From positions 26,647,578-26,711,577 of the forward strand of contig OX438744.1 of the NCBI GenBank assembly GCA_949316235.1: DNA of 64,000 bases, given 5' to 3'. Of the stretch, positions 1-10,300 are shown piece by piece. The translations under genes and the position numbers were made by a program. Source of the DNA: Oegoconia quadripuncta (taxonomy: Eukaryota > Arthropoda > Insecta > Lepidoptera > Autostichidae). The notes under the pieces were generated by a model. It was not told the DNA's origin. It saw only the letters and a program-made list of their open reading frames with translations, and searched no databases. Positions within the stretch are counted from its first letter, which is position 1. Each line of letters starts with the position of its first letter.

Positions 1-1
1 C

Positions 2-928
2 CCGGACGACACTCTGTCGCCACGGGACAGCGGCAAGCGCTCGAAAACTGACGCTTTTCCAACACCCCCTGAGAGACCTCTGTACTCCGATGCGCTGCGC
101 GCTAATGAATTTTGCATGGCCATCATGACGGAGCCTTTCAGGGATCTAACCAAGGAGCAGGCGGAGCTCATCAATGATGAGATAGAGAGGGCGGTGGACG
201 AAGACATCTTCGGACAGGACACCCCTCAACCGCTTGGTCCTTCATTCCGCGGCAAGCCCTTTTGGAGCGAGGGCGTCCTTAAACTCTGGTGCGAGGACGA
301 CTTCGCCCGGGAGTGGCTTAACCGCACGGTCCCATCGCTGACGTCACCCATTGCGGGCACATCCCTTGTCGTTCGTCGACAAAGTGAGGTGCCGCGCAGG
401 GTTAAAGCAGCGATGTTCATTCCTAAATTCAAGGATACAACGCTGGACCAGCTGCGTATCCGACTTGTGGCCCAAAATCGTTGGTATCACATAAACGAGT
501 GGACCGTCTACCTTGCTGAAAAGCAAGAAAGTAAAGAAGGCGTGTTCCTCGTTCTTGGGATACCACAGACCGATATACCTGAAATTCAGGCAAGAGGTCG
601 ACGTGTGGCGTATAAAACCGGATCTGCTTACGTCAAATTCGGTAAGGAGGAGGTTCTAGAACCTCAGAGGGAGGCGTCACCAATCGGGTCGCCGGCCGCG
701 GAGCCAACTCCAATGGAGCAGGACGCCGCGTCTGGTGGCCGGGCGGGTGGCGAGTCCACTCCTACTGTACGTCCACGTGACGAGGCTGGGCAACAACCCT
801 CGACTTCCGGCTTAGCGAAAGCTAGGCCTTTGCAAGCCACCACACCGGACGTTGGGCTCACCTCCGAGCCAGACGAGGATTTGCTGAGCAGCGATGGCTC
901 CCCCATCTCTCCAGCGAGCCCAATTTAA
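2..928 (+). CDS. ORF1 of LOA-like non-LTR retrotransposon (5' end outside window)
   Basis: This is the gag-like first ORF of the non-LTR element that fills the left edge. The frame is already open at base 2, so the methionine at 116 is probably internal and the true start lies left of the window. The region around residues 25-200 (counted from 116) has the look of the DUF4780-type domain found in ORF1 proteins of this group: 'FWSEGVLKLWCEDDFAREWL' followed by a conserved beta-rich stretch. The C-terminal third is low complexity, rich in Pro, Ser, Gly and Asp. The ORF ends at TAA 926-928 and overlaps ORF2 by 35 nt in another frame, the usual arrangement for translation of the second ORF by re-initiation or frameshift. 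No internal stop is seen. The domain assignment is from memory and moderate. Confidence 0.8.
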   Translation, partial: PDDTLSPRDSGKRSKTDAFPTPPERPLYSDALRANEFCMAIMTEPFRDLTKEQAELINDEIERAVDEDIFGQDTPQPLGPSFRGKPFWSEGVLKLWCEDDFAREWLNRTVPSLTSPIAGTSLVVRRQSEVPRRVKAAMFIPKFKDTTLDQLRIRLVAQNRWYHINEWTVYLAEKQESKEGVFLVLGIPQTDIPEIQARGRRVAYKTGSAYVKFGKEEVLEPQREASPIGSPAAEPTPMEQDAASGGRAGGESTPTVRPRDEAGQQPSTSGLAKARPLQATTPDVGLTSEPDEDLLSSDGSPISPASPI

Positions 929-3900
929 CGTCCTCCAAACCAATCTCCAGCATAGCCAAACCGCTACGGCCAACTTACGCAGGGCGCTGGAGATCAACAA
1001 CGAGACCATAGCCCTAATCCAGGAGCCGTGGATTAGGAAGGGCAGAATATGTGGTCTGACAAACATTGGCGGGAAACTACTGCTCAATACCACCGTAAGT
1101 AACCCACGTACATGCATCTTTGTTCCCAAACATGTAACCACCACTGTACTAACAGAACTATGTTCCAGAGACTTGACAGCTGTCAGGATCTTCAATGATC
1201 CCTCCCAGGGTCTGCCGGATGTGGTGCTAGCGTCTGCCTACCTGCCGGGCGATGCTGATGTGCCCACGTCTGAGCTGATCGCACTTGTGGACTACTGCGA
1301 GCGAGAGGGATCAGAACTAGTACTATCGACCGACTCCAACGCGCACCACACCATTTGGGGTTGTGGTAATACCAACGTACGAGGTGAGGAATTACTGACC
1401 TTTTTATTTTCCACTAACCTTCGTATTTTAAACAGAGGCTCTGAGCCTACCTTCGTTACGCGACGAGCCCAAACTATCATTGATCTCACTCTAGCGACAG
1501 AACATGCGGCACACTACATCTCTGATTGGCATGTATCCGGAGAAGCATCATGTTCGGACCACAGATGGATCAGGTACAAGATGAATATCACCATTAAACC
1601 CGCGGAACCGCGCCGTATCCCTCGTAAGCTGAACCGGCAAGAATACAGGAGGCTCACGAGGGAATCTTTGCGCGAGGTAACCAGTCCAGCCATGTATGAC
1701 AACACCGCGGCGATTGATTCTCACTTAAACCAACTTGTATCAACACTTACAAACTGCTTTGAACAGACGTGTCCCCTCGTGACCCCGCGACAGGCACCCT
1801 CCCGGACTGGTCACAGTTGGTGGGGCCCGGAATTGGAGAGGCTTCGTCGCGAGGTAAGAAAACTCTTTAACAAAGCAAAAAACTCTCGACTAGAACAAGA
1901 CTGGGACCACTACGTACAGACCCGAAAGCAATACAAAAACCGCATTAGACTCAGGAAGAGCGAATGCTGGAGGCACTTCTGTACGAACATAGAAACAACC
2001 AACCAAGCAGCCAGAGTTAAGAATATCCTTTCTAGCGAACCTGAGCGCGGCATAGGATGTCTTAAAAAACAAGATGGCTCCTTCACCAACACAGATGCCG
2101 AGACTAGTGCGTTATTACTTCAAACGCATTTTCCGGGGTGCCTTATTATGGATAACCCAAGTTGGGCAGACCAACTAAGTCACAATCCCGAGCCCTCGGA
2201 CTGGACTACAGCCCGTAGAGTTGTCGATTACGACAAGGTCAAATGGGCAATTAACAGCTTTCTCCCATTCAAATCAGCTGGCCTGGATGGTATATTTCCT
2301 GGCCTGCTTAAGTGGTGTGATGAGGCGATCGTGGTACATCTGGTAACCCTGTATAGGGGATGTATCGCGTATCGTCACATACCACTTCAATGGAGAGAAA
2401 TCAAGATAGTTTTTATACCAAAACCAGGTAAGAGTGATTACACGCAACCTAAATCATTCAGACCCATTAGCCTCACATCGTTTCTATTAAAGACTTTGGA
2501 GAGGCTATGTGATAGGGACATTAGAACGCACTCCCTAGCTTGTAATCCACTACACCCTTACCAACACGCCTACTGTATGGGCAAATCAACCGAATCCGCT
2601 CTACATAGTGTAGTGTCATATATCGAGAACGGATTATCAAGTAAACAATCAACCTTAGGCTGCTTCATTGATGTAGAGGGAGCCTTTGACAAAACTAGTT
2701 TCACGAGCATAGGAATGGCCCTAAAACATCATGGTGTGGATCGCGCGATTGCCGGTTTTATCGACAGTATGCTGCGGTACAGAGCCATTCAACTCACTGT
2801 AAACACAACCGTGAAGGGAGTAGTCTCTCGGGGTTGTCCACAAAGAGGGGTTCTATCACCACTCCTGTGGAATATTGTAGTTGATGAACTAATTCGTCAA
2901 CTAAATACCCGAGGGATATATACAGTGGGCTATGCAGACGATTTGGCCATCCTAGTCAGCGGCCCAGTCGACAGCGCACTCTGTGACATTATGGACAGTG
3001 CCTTAAAAATCGTCGAACAATGGTGCAACAAGCACGAACTAACAGTGAACCCGTCTAAAACTGAATTAGTCATGTTCACAAACAAACGCAACTTGGGTAA
3101 CTTGAGATTACCTAAATTGTTCGACACCAGTCTGACCCTAGCACAGGAAGTCAAGTATCTGGGCATAATACTTGACAGTAAGCTGAATTGGCACAGACAT
3201 ATTGACCACAAGCTGGAAAAGGCTTGTATCACCTTTTGGCAATGTAAGAGGCTAATAGGTAAAAACTGGGGTCTTACACCCAAAATCACCCTATGGCTGT
3301 ACACTGCCGTAATCAGACCAATATTAACTTATGGTGCCATAGTTTGGTGGCCCAGAACCGAACTAAGCACTGTTATCAACAAACTGCAGAAATTCCAAAG
3401 ACTCGCCTGCTGTGCGGTGACGGGCTGCATGCGCACGACACCGACAGCAGCCTTGGAAGTCCTACTTGGAATATCGCCTCTGGATCTGCATATCCAACAG
3501 GAAGCAGCTATGTCAGCCATAAGGCTTAAAAAGTTAGGCCTGTGGCATCACCGCGAGGGACTACACTGTAGAGTGCTTGGAAGATTTGTTGAAATTCAAC
3601 CTCTCTTCGGGGCACCTTGCGATAGAATCCCCAAGACACAAGTGTTTGGTAGAAGCTACCGAATACAATTACATGAAAGCGAACAAGATCACTCGGGCAT
3701 CCATGAAGTCCGGATTTATACAGATGGCTCCAAAACCTGCAACGGTAGTGGGGCTGGTGTGTTCTCGTACGATCTAAATATTAATCTATCACTAGCATTA
3801 GGAAAGCATAGCTCTATTTTTCAATGTGAATGCATTGCTATTACTAATGCAGCTAATGCGGTCCTTCAGAAAGGGATATCTGATTACAATATCAGAATAC

Positions 3901-4535
3901 TTTCTGACAGTATGGCCGTACTCCGAGCACTAGAGAGTAATACCTTTACCTCTGGGCTAATACAAGAATGTCACCTTGCTCTGGAATGTGCCTCGGTATT
4001 AAATCGAGTAACATTACAATGGATAAAGGGGCATAGCGGCTCACTGGGTAATGATGCTGCAGACGAATTAGCCAGACGGGGCTCGGAGAGCCCAGCCGTA
4101 GGCCCTGCACCATTTCTGCCCATTCCTTACAGCCAGTTAAGGACATGGATGCGTAAAATTACCCAGGACAAACACAATAACCTATGGACTAATATCACCA
4201 GCTGTAGACAGTCAAAGGAGGCGGTATCTTCTCTATCGCCTACACTAACACGACGCCTACTCAGCCTTAACCGTCAGGACCTTAAAATGGTTGTTGGCGT
4301 GGTTACTGGCCACTGCCCCCTGAACAAACACTTGTATACAATGAGCTTTACCGACAGCCCTATATGCAGAGGCTGTCTTAACGCTGAGGAAACAGCCGCC
4401 CACGTTATCCTGGAGTGCGAGGGAGTGGCATCACAACGGGTACAAATCCTCAAAACGCCGAGGTCGCTCCGAGAGGCCTGTGAACGTCCCAGGAGACTTC
4501 TGTGCTTCTGGAAGGAGCTGGGCTGGCTGAGCTAG
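894..4535 (+). CDS. ORF2 of LOA-like non-LTR retrotransposon: endonuclease, reverse transcriptase, RNase H
   Basis: A 1213-codon open frame with no break. In order: an APE-type endonuclease (about residues 1-230, with 'LIQEPW', 'STDSNAHH' and 'SCSDHRWI'); a reverse transcriptase (about 440-800, with 'SFRPISLTSFLLKTLERL', 'DVEGAFDKTSF', 'GCPQRGVLSPLLWN' and the catalytic YADD near residue 680); an RNase H domain (about 938-1070, with 'IYTDGSK' and 'WIKGHSGSLGNDAADELA' carrying the Asp/Glu/Asp/His set); and a C-terminal Cys-His cluster ('CRGCLNAEETAAHVILEC'). EN, RT and RNase H in one ORF2 places it in the R1/LOA/I superfamily. The RT wording fits LOA best, but a phylogeny would be needed. It copies element RNA by target-primed reverse transcription. 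The intact frame suggests recent insertion and possible activity. Confidence 0.9.
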   Translation: MAPPSLQRAQFNVLQTNLQHSQTATANLRRALEINNETIALIQEPWIRKGRICGLTNIGGKLLLNTTVSNPRTCIFVPKHVTTTVLTELCSRDLTAVRIFNDPSQGLPDVVLASAYLPGDADVPTSELIALVDYCEREGSELVLSTDSNAHHTIWGCGNTNVRGEELLTFLFSTNLRILNRGSEPTFVTRRAQTIIDLTLATEHAAHYISDWHVSGEASCSDHRWIRYKMNITIKPAEPRRIPRKLNRQEYRRLTRESLREVTSPAMYDNTAAIDSHLNQLVSTLTNCFEQTCPLVTPRQAPSRTGHSWWGPELERLRREVRKLFNKAKNSRLEQDWDHYVQTRKQYKNRIRLRKSECWRHFCTNIETTNQAARVKNILSSEPERGIGCLKKQDGSFTNTDAETSALLLQTHFPGCLIMDNPSWADQLSHNPEPSDWTTARRVVDYDKVKWAINSFLPFKSAGLDGIFPGLLKWCDEAIVVHLVTLYRGCIAYRHIPLQWREIKIVFIPKPGKSDYTQPKSFRPISLTSFLLKTLERLCDRDIRTHSLACNPLHPYQHAYCMGKSTESALHSVVSYIENGLSSKQSTLGCFIDVEGAFDKTSFTSIGMALKHHGVDRAIAGFIDSMLRYRAIQLTVNTTVKGVVSRGCPQRGVLSPLLWNIVVDELIRQLNTRGIYTVGYADDLAILVSGPVDSALCDIMDSALKIVEQWCNKHELTVNPSKTELVMFTNKRNLGNLRLPKLFDTSLTLAQEVKYLGIILDSKLNWHRHIDHKLEKACITFWQCKRLIGKNWGLTPKITLWLYTAVIRPILTYGAIVWWPRTELSTVINKLQKFQRLACCAVTGCMRTTPTAALEVLLGISPLDLHIQQEAAMSAIRLKKLGLWHHREGLHCRVLGRFVEIQPLFGAPCDRIPKTQVFGRSYRIQLHESEQDHSGIHEVRIYTDGSKTCNGSGAGVFSYDLNINLSLALGKHSSIFQCECIAITNAANAVLQKGISDYNIRILSDSMAVLRALESNTFTSGLIQECHLALECASVLNRVTLQWIKGHSGSLGNDAADELARRGSESPAVGPAPFLPIPYSQLRTWMRKITQDKHNNLWTNITSCRQSKEAVSSLSPTLTRRLLSLNRQDLKMVVGVVTGHCPLNKHLYTMSFTDSPICRGCLNAEETAAHVILECEGVASQRVQILKTPRSLREACERPRRLLCFWKELGWLS

Positions 4536-4616
4536 CTGGCATTCCCACGCATAATGGACCGAATAGGAGTCTAAATGCGGAAAAGGGAGCCCACCATCAA
4601 GTATCAAGTATCAAGT

Positions 4617-5205
4617 ATCAAGCATCTAGATCGTAGACTGACATGGAAAAATCATATTCAAACTAAAAGGAATGAAATAAACTTGAAATACAGGAACATG
4701 AGCTGGATTCTAGGAAGAAACTCAAAATTATCACTGGACAAAAAATTATTAATTTACAACACAGTATTAAAACCTATTTGGAGCTACGGTATTCAACTAT
4801 GGGGCTTTGCCTGCAACTCGAATACCACGATAATCCAAAGAGTACAAAACTACATATTGAAACAGCTCTGCGATGCTCCTTGGTTTATAACCAACAACGA
4901 GGTTCACTCAAATCCGGGCGTGGTGACAGTGAAGAAAGAAATAGAAGAAATCTGCACCAAATACAACGCTAGAATGGCAGTACATCCGAACAAGCTAGCA
5001 GTGCAACTTATAGAGCCCGAGAGCGGGCGACGCCTGAAACGTAGAAAGATTCAGGATTACTAGAGTTGCTCTCAGTGGAGAGTTACTCAACAAGCCACTA
5101 AGCTATCAACAAATCTGCTTATAGTCACAGACTAATCTGTGCACAGACTGATTGCATGATAATTAGTATATAAAAATAAAAAAAAAAAAAGAAAAAGAAT
5201 TGTTA
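4617..5205 (+). mobile_element. Jockey-like non-LTR element, 3' part only (interrupted by the LOA-like element)
   Basis: Positions 4617-5063 encode the end of a Jockey-type reverse transcriptase: 'HLDRRLTWKNHI', then 'LLIYNTVLKPIWSYGIQLWG', then 'RVQNYILKQLCDAPWF'. The frame stays open to the TAG at 5061-5063. A 3' UTR follows and ends in an A-rich tail at about 5172-5205. The N-terminal side of the RT is missing at the LOA junction and is presumably left of the window. The open frame could mean that the host copy was also young. Confidence 0.75.
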
Positions 5206-5583
5206 CAAATACGATTCATAGGAGTATTTAGCATAATTTGTCGTAAATCGAAAACGTGTGTCGTGTACGTTGCGTAGGTACAATAAAGTGAATCAGAGAT
5301 AATAGTTTTGGGCTATCTATGCGTCCATACAGTATGTCATATAGTAACATTTGGTCAAGTAAAGTGCAACAGTCACTTAATGGTACTCATTTTAGTCTTG
5401 CTTTCAAAATCAAGGTACCTTAAAAATTTAATAAACTTACTCTTAAGATTTCACACTGCAAAAATTTATGGCAGACGTGGATATAAGACTACTTTTACTG
5501 TGCGAAAAATGTCATTCCCACAGGAAAACAAATTAAATGCAAGCACAACCGCGGGTGGAAAGCTAGTTGTTACTAAAGTATCT

Positions 5584-5735
5584 AAGGCCCGTATTTCAGA
5601 ATGTTGCTCAAGCACAGATCTGCACTTGAGCATAGTTAGAAAGTGATGCCTCTATACAACTTACATTAAGCTGTCCCTTCTTAACTGTTCTCAAGTGGAG
5701 ATCTCTGCTTAAGTAACATTCTGTAATACAGGCCT
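5584..5735. mobile_element. Fold-back MITE in LCMT1 intron
   Basis: About 60 bp at 5584-5643 are repeated in inverted, imperfect form at about 5676-5735. Both outer ends read 'AAGGCC', and the arms share 'CAGAATGTT' and 'TCAAG'. There is no coding capacity. The element lies in the intron downstream of LCMT1 exon 2. The superfamily is not assigned. Confidence 0.7.
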
Positions 5736-5766
5736 TAAGTACAATACGTAACAATATCGAATTTAC

Positions 5767-6394
5767 CTTCATTTGTAATCTTCTCAAGGAGCTGCTTGTT
5801 CCGCTTGATGATGTGACACTTCTTGGCAGTGACGGCAGGGAAATCCAGCTCAATGAAGTTCGACACAGCCTGTGTGGAGTCCTTGAGTCGCCAATACAGT
5901 GTGTCGAAGCCGCAGCCCAGGTTGATGATCTGGCACTTGGTGCCGCAGCGCTGTCACAGAACGTCATACCGTTTCACTATTGCCACAGATTTTTACAAAC
6001 ACCAATTTAGAGCTTTATTTCAAAAAGCTCAGGTTCCTAAAAGAAATCCAATAGGTAAGTTCTATGGTTAGCATGTGCACTCTGATTATTTGTTAGTTAA
6101 CTACATGAAAGAAATCAGCTACACTGCAACCGATAATATAAAGTCATTTTGAAAATGAATGTGGTAAGTTCTTACCTCTAAAAACTGGTGAATGAATATC
6201 TCCATACCCTTGACTCGCGCGTAGTAGCCGCGGTTGATCTCCGGCGCCTTGCGTTCGGCACGCTTCGCAAAGTACGCGATGTACTCGTCCTTCCAATAAC
6301 CCAGCTCCACGGCGCCGCGTTTGCATTCCGTCGCCTCAGTGTTGGTGGCGATGATTGCCTCGTCCTCCGCCGTCCATGACTTTATATTGTCCAT
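5767..6394 (-). CDS. LCMT1: Leucine carboxyl methyltransferase 1, first two coding exons (partial)
   Basis: LCMT1 methylates the C-terminal leucine of the PP2A catalytic subunit, using S-adenosylmethionine in the cytosol. Exon 1 is 6394 down to 6176 (73 codons, phase 0, donor GTAAG). Exon 2 is 5950 down to 5767 (184 nt, acceptor GACAG, donor GTAAAT). The first exon reads 'DEAIIATNTEA', then 'CKRGAVELGYWKDEYIAYF' and 'RKAPEINRGYYARVKG', matching the family N-terminus closely. Exon 2 carries the SAM-binding motif 'NLGCGFDTLYWRLKD' and 'FIELDFP'. About 134 of an expected roughly 330 residues are visible. The remaining exons are not between 5766 and 1, which is all intron and transposon, so they must lie left of the window or be lost. 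The gene is divergent from AAGAB, with 966 bp between the two start codons. Confidence 0.93.
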
Positions 6395-7360
6395 GGTGGC
6401 TGCGGACTACGACTATAATACACTGCCGATACAATTTACCTCATCCCAATGCGATTAACTCTAATTAAATTCTCATTTGATTCGAGATTTGCCGAAAACA
6501 ATACAAATAAATATTTTTATTTGAGATATGGCTGCGTGCGTTCCTTTTTTGTCGATAACGTCAGTTATCTAAGGACTCTTAGTAGTCTGTGGTTGGTTAT
6601 CTATCATCAGAAAGAAACGGAATGATAGAAAGAAAGAAATTCGTTCGTTCTTTCATTCGTAAGTATCGTTCGTGTCAAGCATGTGTCAAGTGCTGCTGAT
6701 TGCTCAGAACAATAAAGTTATTTTCTATGGACGATTTGTGACCATAGAATTATTATTATTTATTACCTATGTCAAACAGGGCCGCGTTCTCCAAGTACTT
6801 TGTCTACGTATTTGTATGAATAGGCTGCCTAACAAAATTGTGATCGTCTTTGTGTTCTTTCGTTTGTTCTAGATACGCAAAGTGACTGGAAATACCGGCT
6901 CTTAGCTCAAACACTTGCTTCTTGAAACACCAGTTTTTGAATTACTACAAAGTATAACAAAGTGAAATGAAGACATGGCTGCATGGGCGTAGATTCGTTT
7001 GCCTTCTCCGAGAGGAGTGAATTAAAACGATAGATTGTAAATCAATAATCTTTGATGGTTGTGATTAGAGTTTCCATTCAAAAGCCGTAGAAAGATTAGA
7101 GAAAAGCCATAGAACAGGATATAACAACAGTATCCTACTCCTACTTTAATTAGTAATAATTACATTACATAAAATAAGGAACTTATCTTAGTACATACTC
7201 CGATCTGTAAGCTGAGGTAGGTCATAGTCCCATTTGTAATGTGATTAAGGCTTGTTATAAACAATTTATAACAAGCCTTAATCACATCTCATCACATCAT
7301 TACAAATGTATTAGAACTTTGTGTTGATCTCAGAATACTCAGAATTTCCAGACGTGAGAG
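6395..7360. promoter_or_regulatory. Divergent LCMT1/AAGAB intergenic region
   Basis: Both genes start from this 966-bp gap, so it must hold both 5' UTRs and probably shared promoter elements. I see no clear TATA box. It contains an A/G-rich tract ('agaaagaaa') at about 6607-6640, a perfect hairpin at 7239-7287, and otherwise ordinary AT-rich sequence. Transcription start sites cannot be placed from sequence alone. Confidence 0.55.
7239..7287. repeat. Perfect 23-bp inverted repeat, 3-nt loop
   Basis: Bases 7239-7261 and 7265-7287 are exact reverse complements separated by CAA. The hairpin lies 74 bp upstream of the AAGAB start codon, so it falls in its proximal promoter or 5' UTR. Confidence 0.9.
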
Positions 7361-10300
7361 ATGGCATCAGACGATACATTGCCGATCATTTTGGTCAGCG
7401 CTGCTGACACGGATGTTGCCGAAGATATTATATCTGGTAAATACTAATCTTATACTCTGATACCTCTGTAATCCGAATATTTAGAATCTCGGTTTATCCA
7501 TCTGTGAAAGTGTTAAATGTTCTTGAAAGAATGGTTTTTCTGTATACCTATGTGGGTGTTTCTTTAGTACCCTGTGTCAGGGGGTCAGGGGAGAGACGTT
7601 GGAAATCCAGTTTTTGAAATTATTTATATAAATTAACCTAACCAGCTGTGGTTGAGGTGCCCCGAGTCAGTTCTAGGTGGTTATAAAAAAAGAAGTAAGA
7701 AGTTTTATTCATCTAACCAATACTATAAATGCGAAAGTTTGGATGTTTATTTATTTGTTGCTCAATCACAGCGACACGGATTAACTGATTTGGATGATTA
7801 TAACGCGATAATTTTTTTACATTGGTGACTATTTTTTTCAATGGCCAAATTGATTTTCATGAAGTTTCTAAAAGTGAGTTTTCTATGTTGAAGGAGCTTT
7901 GACAATTAGCATACTGTGGAATATCTAACTCACTGTAGAACTAATGTTATAAATGTGTAATGTGTGTTTGTTTAAATTGTTTGTAAATAGTTGCTCAATC
8001 ACAGCGAAACGAAAGAACGGATTTGGTATATAGGTAGAACATACCCTGGATTGTAACATAGGATATTTTTTATCTAGATAAAGTGAGTAGTTCCCGCGGG
8101 ATATACAAATTAAACATATCCGCGATAGTTATTCCATGCAGGCGAACCCGCGGGTGGAAAGCTAGATGCATCAACTTAAGTGTAGGAATACACCTGCGGA
8201 ATGTGCTTCGCCGACACTTCGGCGACTGAATTATCGGTCGTAGTATTCGGTTGGCATGACACACCGAACGCGCAATTACGCGGCGCGCGGCGTCCTTGTT
8301 CAGCGCGTTACGCGACGGACAATACGTGGCGTCGTCGTCTTCTGTGTCGATGTGGTCACTAAACGAGACGAAAGACACTTGTACTGAAAGAGAGAGATCA
8401 GTCATTGCTGAACAGGAACGCTATGTTGCCGCTCTTCGCTTTGAAAGCACATACTGAACGTTCAACTACCGTGGCCCAACATGCAAACGCGTGATGTGTA
8501 GCTTACTATGCAAAATACATTGAAGAGGTTTTCGCGGGAACAGTCGCTAGACGAAAGGTTAGGGACTATGCTGAACGCCGCGTAATTTCGTACGCTAAAG
8601 CCCATCGCCGATTCCTTTCCCAATGGCTATGACGAGTTAGCTTGTACTGCCATTGTTTAGAGTCGAGGAGTGACACAATGTTTCCCCTCAATAATAATAA
8701 TATAAATAGTATATGCTTTCGCTCCGAGCCTAGCTCATTACTTATAACCTTGTCTTTGAATTGAGTATCTAGTAATATAACGACATTATGCTGGGGCCCG
8801 CAGAGGTGATCGAGGCTACGGAAGGCGGGGCGGTTGGGCCTGGCCCGAGCCGGCGCTGGGGGATGTGCAACAAGTACTACAGCGCGGTCGTGCTGCTGTG
8901 GCCGCAGCCGGACTCGGCGCCGCCGCCGGCGCGCATCGCCCACAGGGTGGAGGCGCACCTCGTGCTGCTGGGGGACGGAGAGGTGACTACCACCACTGCG
9001 CCATTTGCGGCTGCACCCACGTAGCTATCGTTGTATAAAAGGAGACCTGGCCACTTGATATATCAACCTACAGCTGAAACAATTGACAGATTTCTTACTT
9101 AAGTCATTTAGAGGCCTCTAATATGGGAAGGACATAAAATTTCCACGGGATTTGGATCAGGGCGGGTAACACCGCGAGCCTCATATAATACAGGGTGTTC
9201 GGCAGATCGTTGAACATACGAAAGTGGGGGGTAGGTGGGTCTCCTACCTATTCAGGCAATAAAAAAAAATCCTAGTCATAAAAATATTTTTATAGGATAT
9301 TTTTTTTTTTTTTACAAATTTTACCATTTTTATGCCCTTAAACCCCTGTAACTTTTTGTTTTTTATAGCTATGTCCTTTTTTTTCTTTATTAGAATCTTA
9401 GGGGATTGTAGGCTCTAATGAAAATGTACCTAGCTATAAAAGACAAAAAGTTACAGGGGTTTAAGGGCAGAAAAACGATAGAATTTCTAAAAAAAAAAAT
9501 CCTTTAAAAAAATTTCACGACCAGGATTTTTTTATTGCCTGAATAGGTTCTAGACGACCCCACCTACTCCCCATTTTCGTATGTTCAACGATCTGCCGAA
9601 CACCCTGTATTTCAAAATTTTGGAATGTTCGTATCCATCACCCAACCTATCTATCGTCCGGTTGGCCACCACCATCTCATCCAAGTCCGTCGAGTAGTCG
9701 AGTAGCAATCGCTCCACGACGCGTACTCGAACGCTCAGGATCGAGCTCGCTAAATATCACGCCGACACTTTCGCGTCGTCGACATTCAAAGCGAATCTTT
9801 AGTATTCGAATGTCGCACACCCGGCGTGCATCGACGTCGCAAGCCACAGCGTCGTCCGGCGGGGCCCCGACCGGCGGCGGCGGCGACGACGAGCAGGCCG
9901 CAGTAACGCGCTCCCACCGGCAGGGCCCCGTGGAGCTGGAGCGGCGCGTGCAGGGCGCGGGCGCGGCCGCCGACCCCGCGCACTGCCACGTGCGCCTCGT
10001 GCTGTGCCGCACCCGTCAGCCCTGCCTCATCCACGCCCTGGCGCGCCACCACGGCTACGAGCTGGTGCCGCCCGCCCCCGCCCCGGCCCCGGCCCCCGCC
10101 CCCGGGGAGGGCGAGGCGGGCGGGGAGGGGGAGGGGGAGAGCGACGAGGCGGGACTGCCGCGCGTGCGGGCGGCGCTGCACGCGCACACGTGGCCCAACC
10201 TGCGGCTGCACCCGCGCGCGAGAGGTGAGGGGGGGGGGGAGCCGAAGCGCTGTTCGCCAAAACAAACCTACTCGACCGGATCTCGTGATTGGATGCGAGA

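Larger units (their letters stand above)
1..4620 (+). mobile_element. LOA-like non-LTR retrotransposon, near complete
   Basis: Contains both ORFs above and a short 3' UTR that ends in three to four copies of a 7-bp unit ('aagtatc') at about 4596-4622. A microsatellite 3' tail instead of poly(A) is common in this superfamily. Immediately beyond it the sequence continues as a Jockey-type RT C-terminus, so this element landed inside an older non-LTR element. The upstream half of that host and the 5' UTR of this element lie outside the window. The exact 3' boundary is uncertain by about 10 bp because of the simple repeat. Confidence 0.8.
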
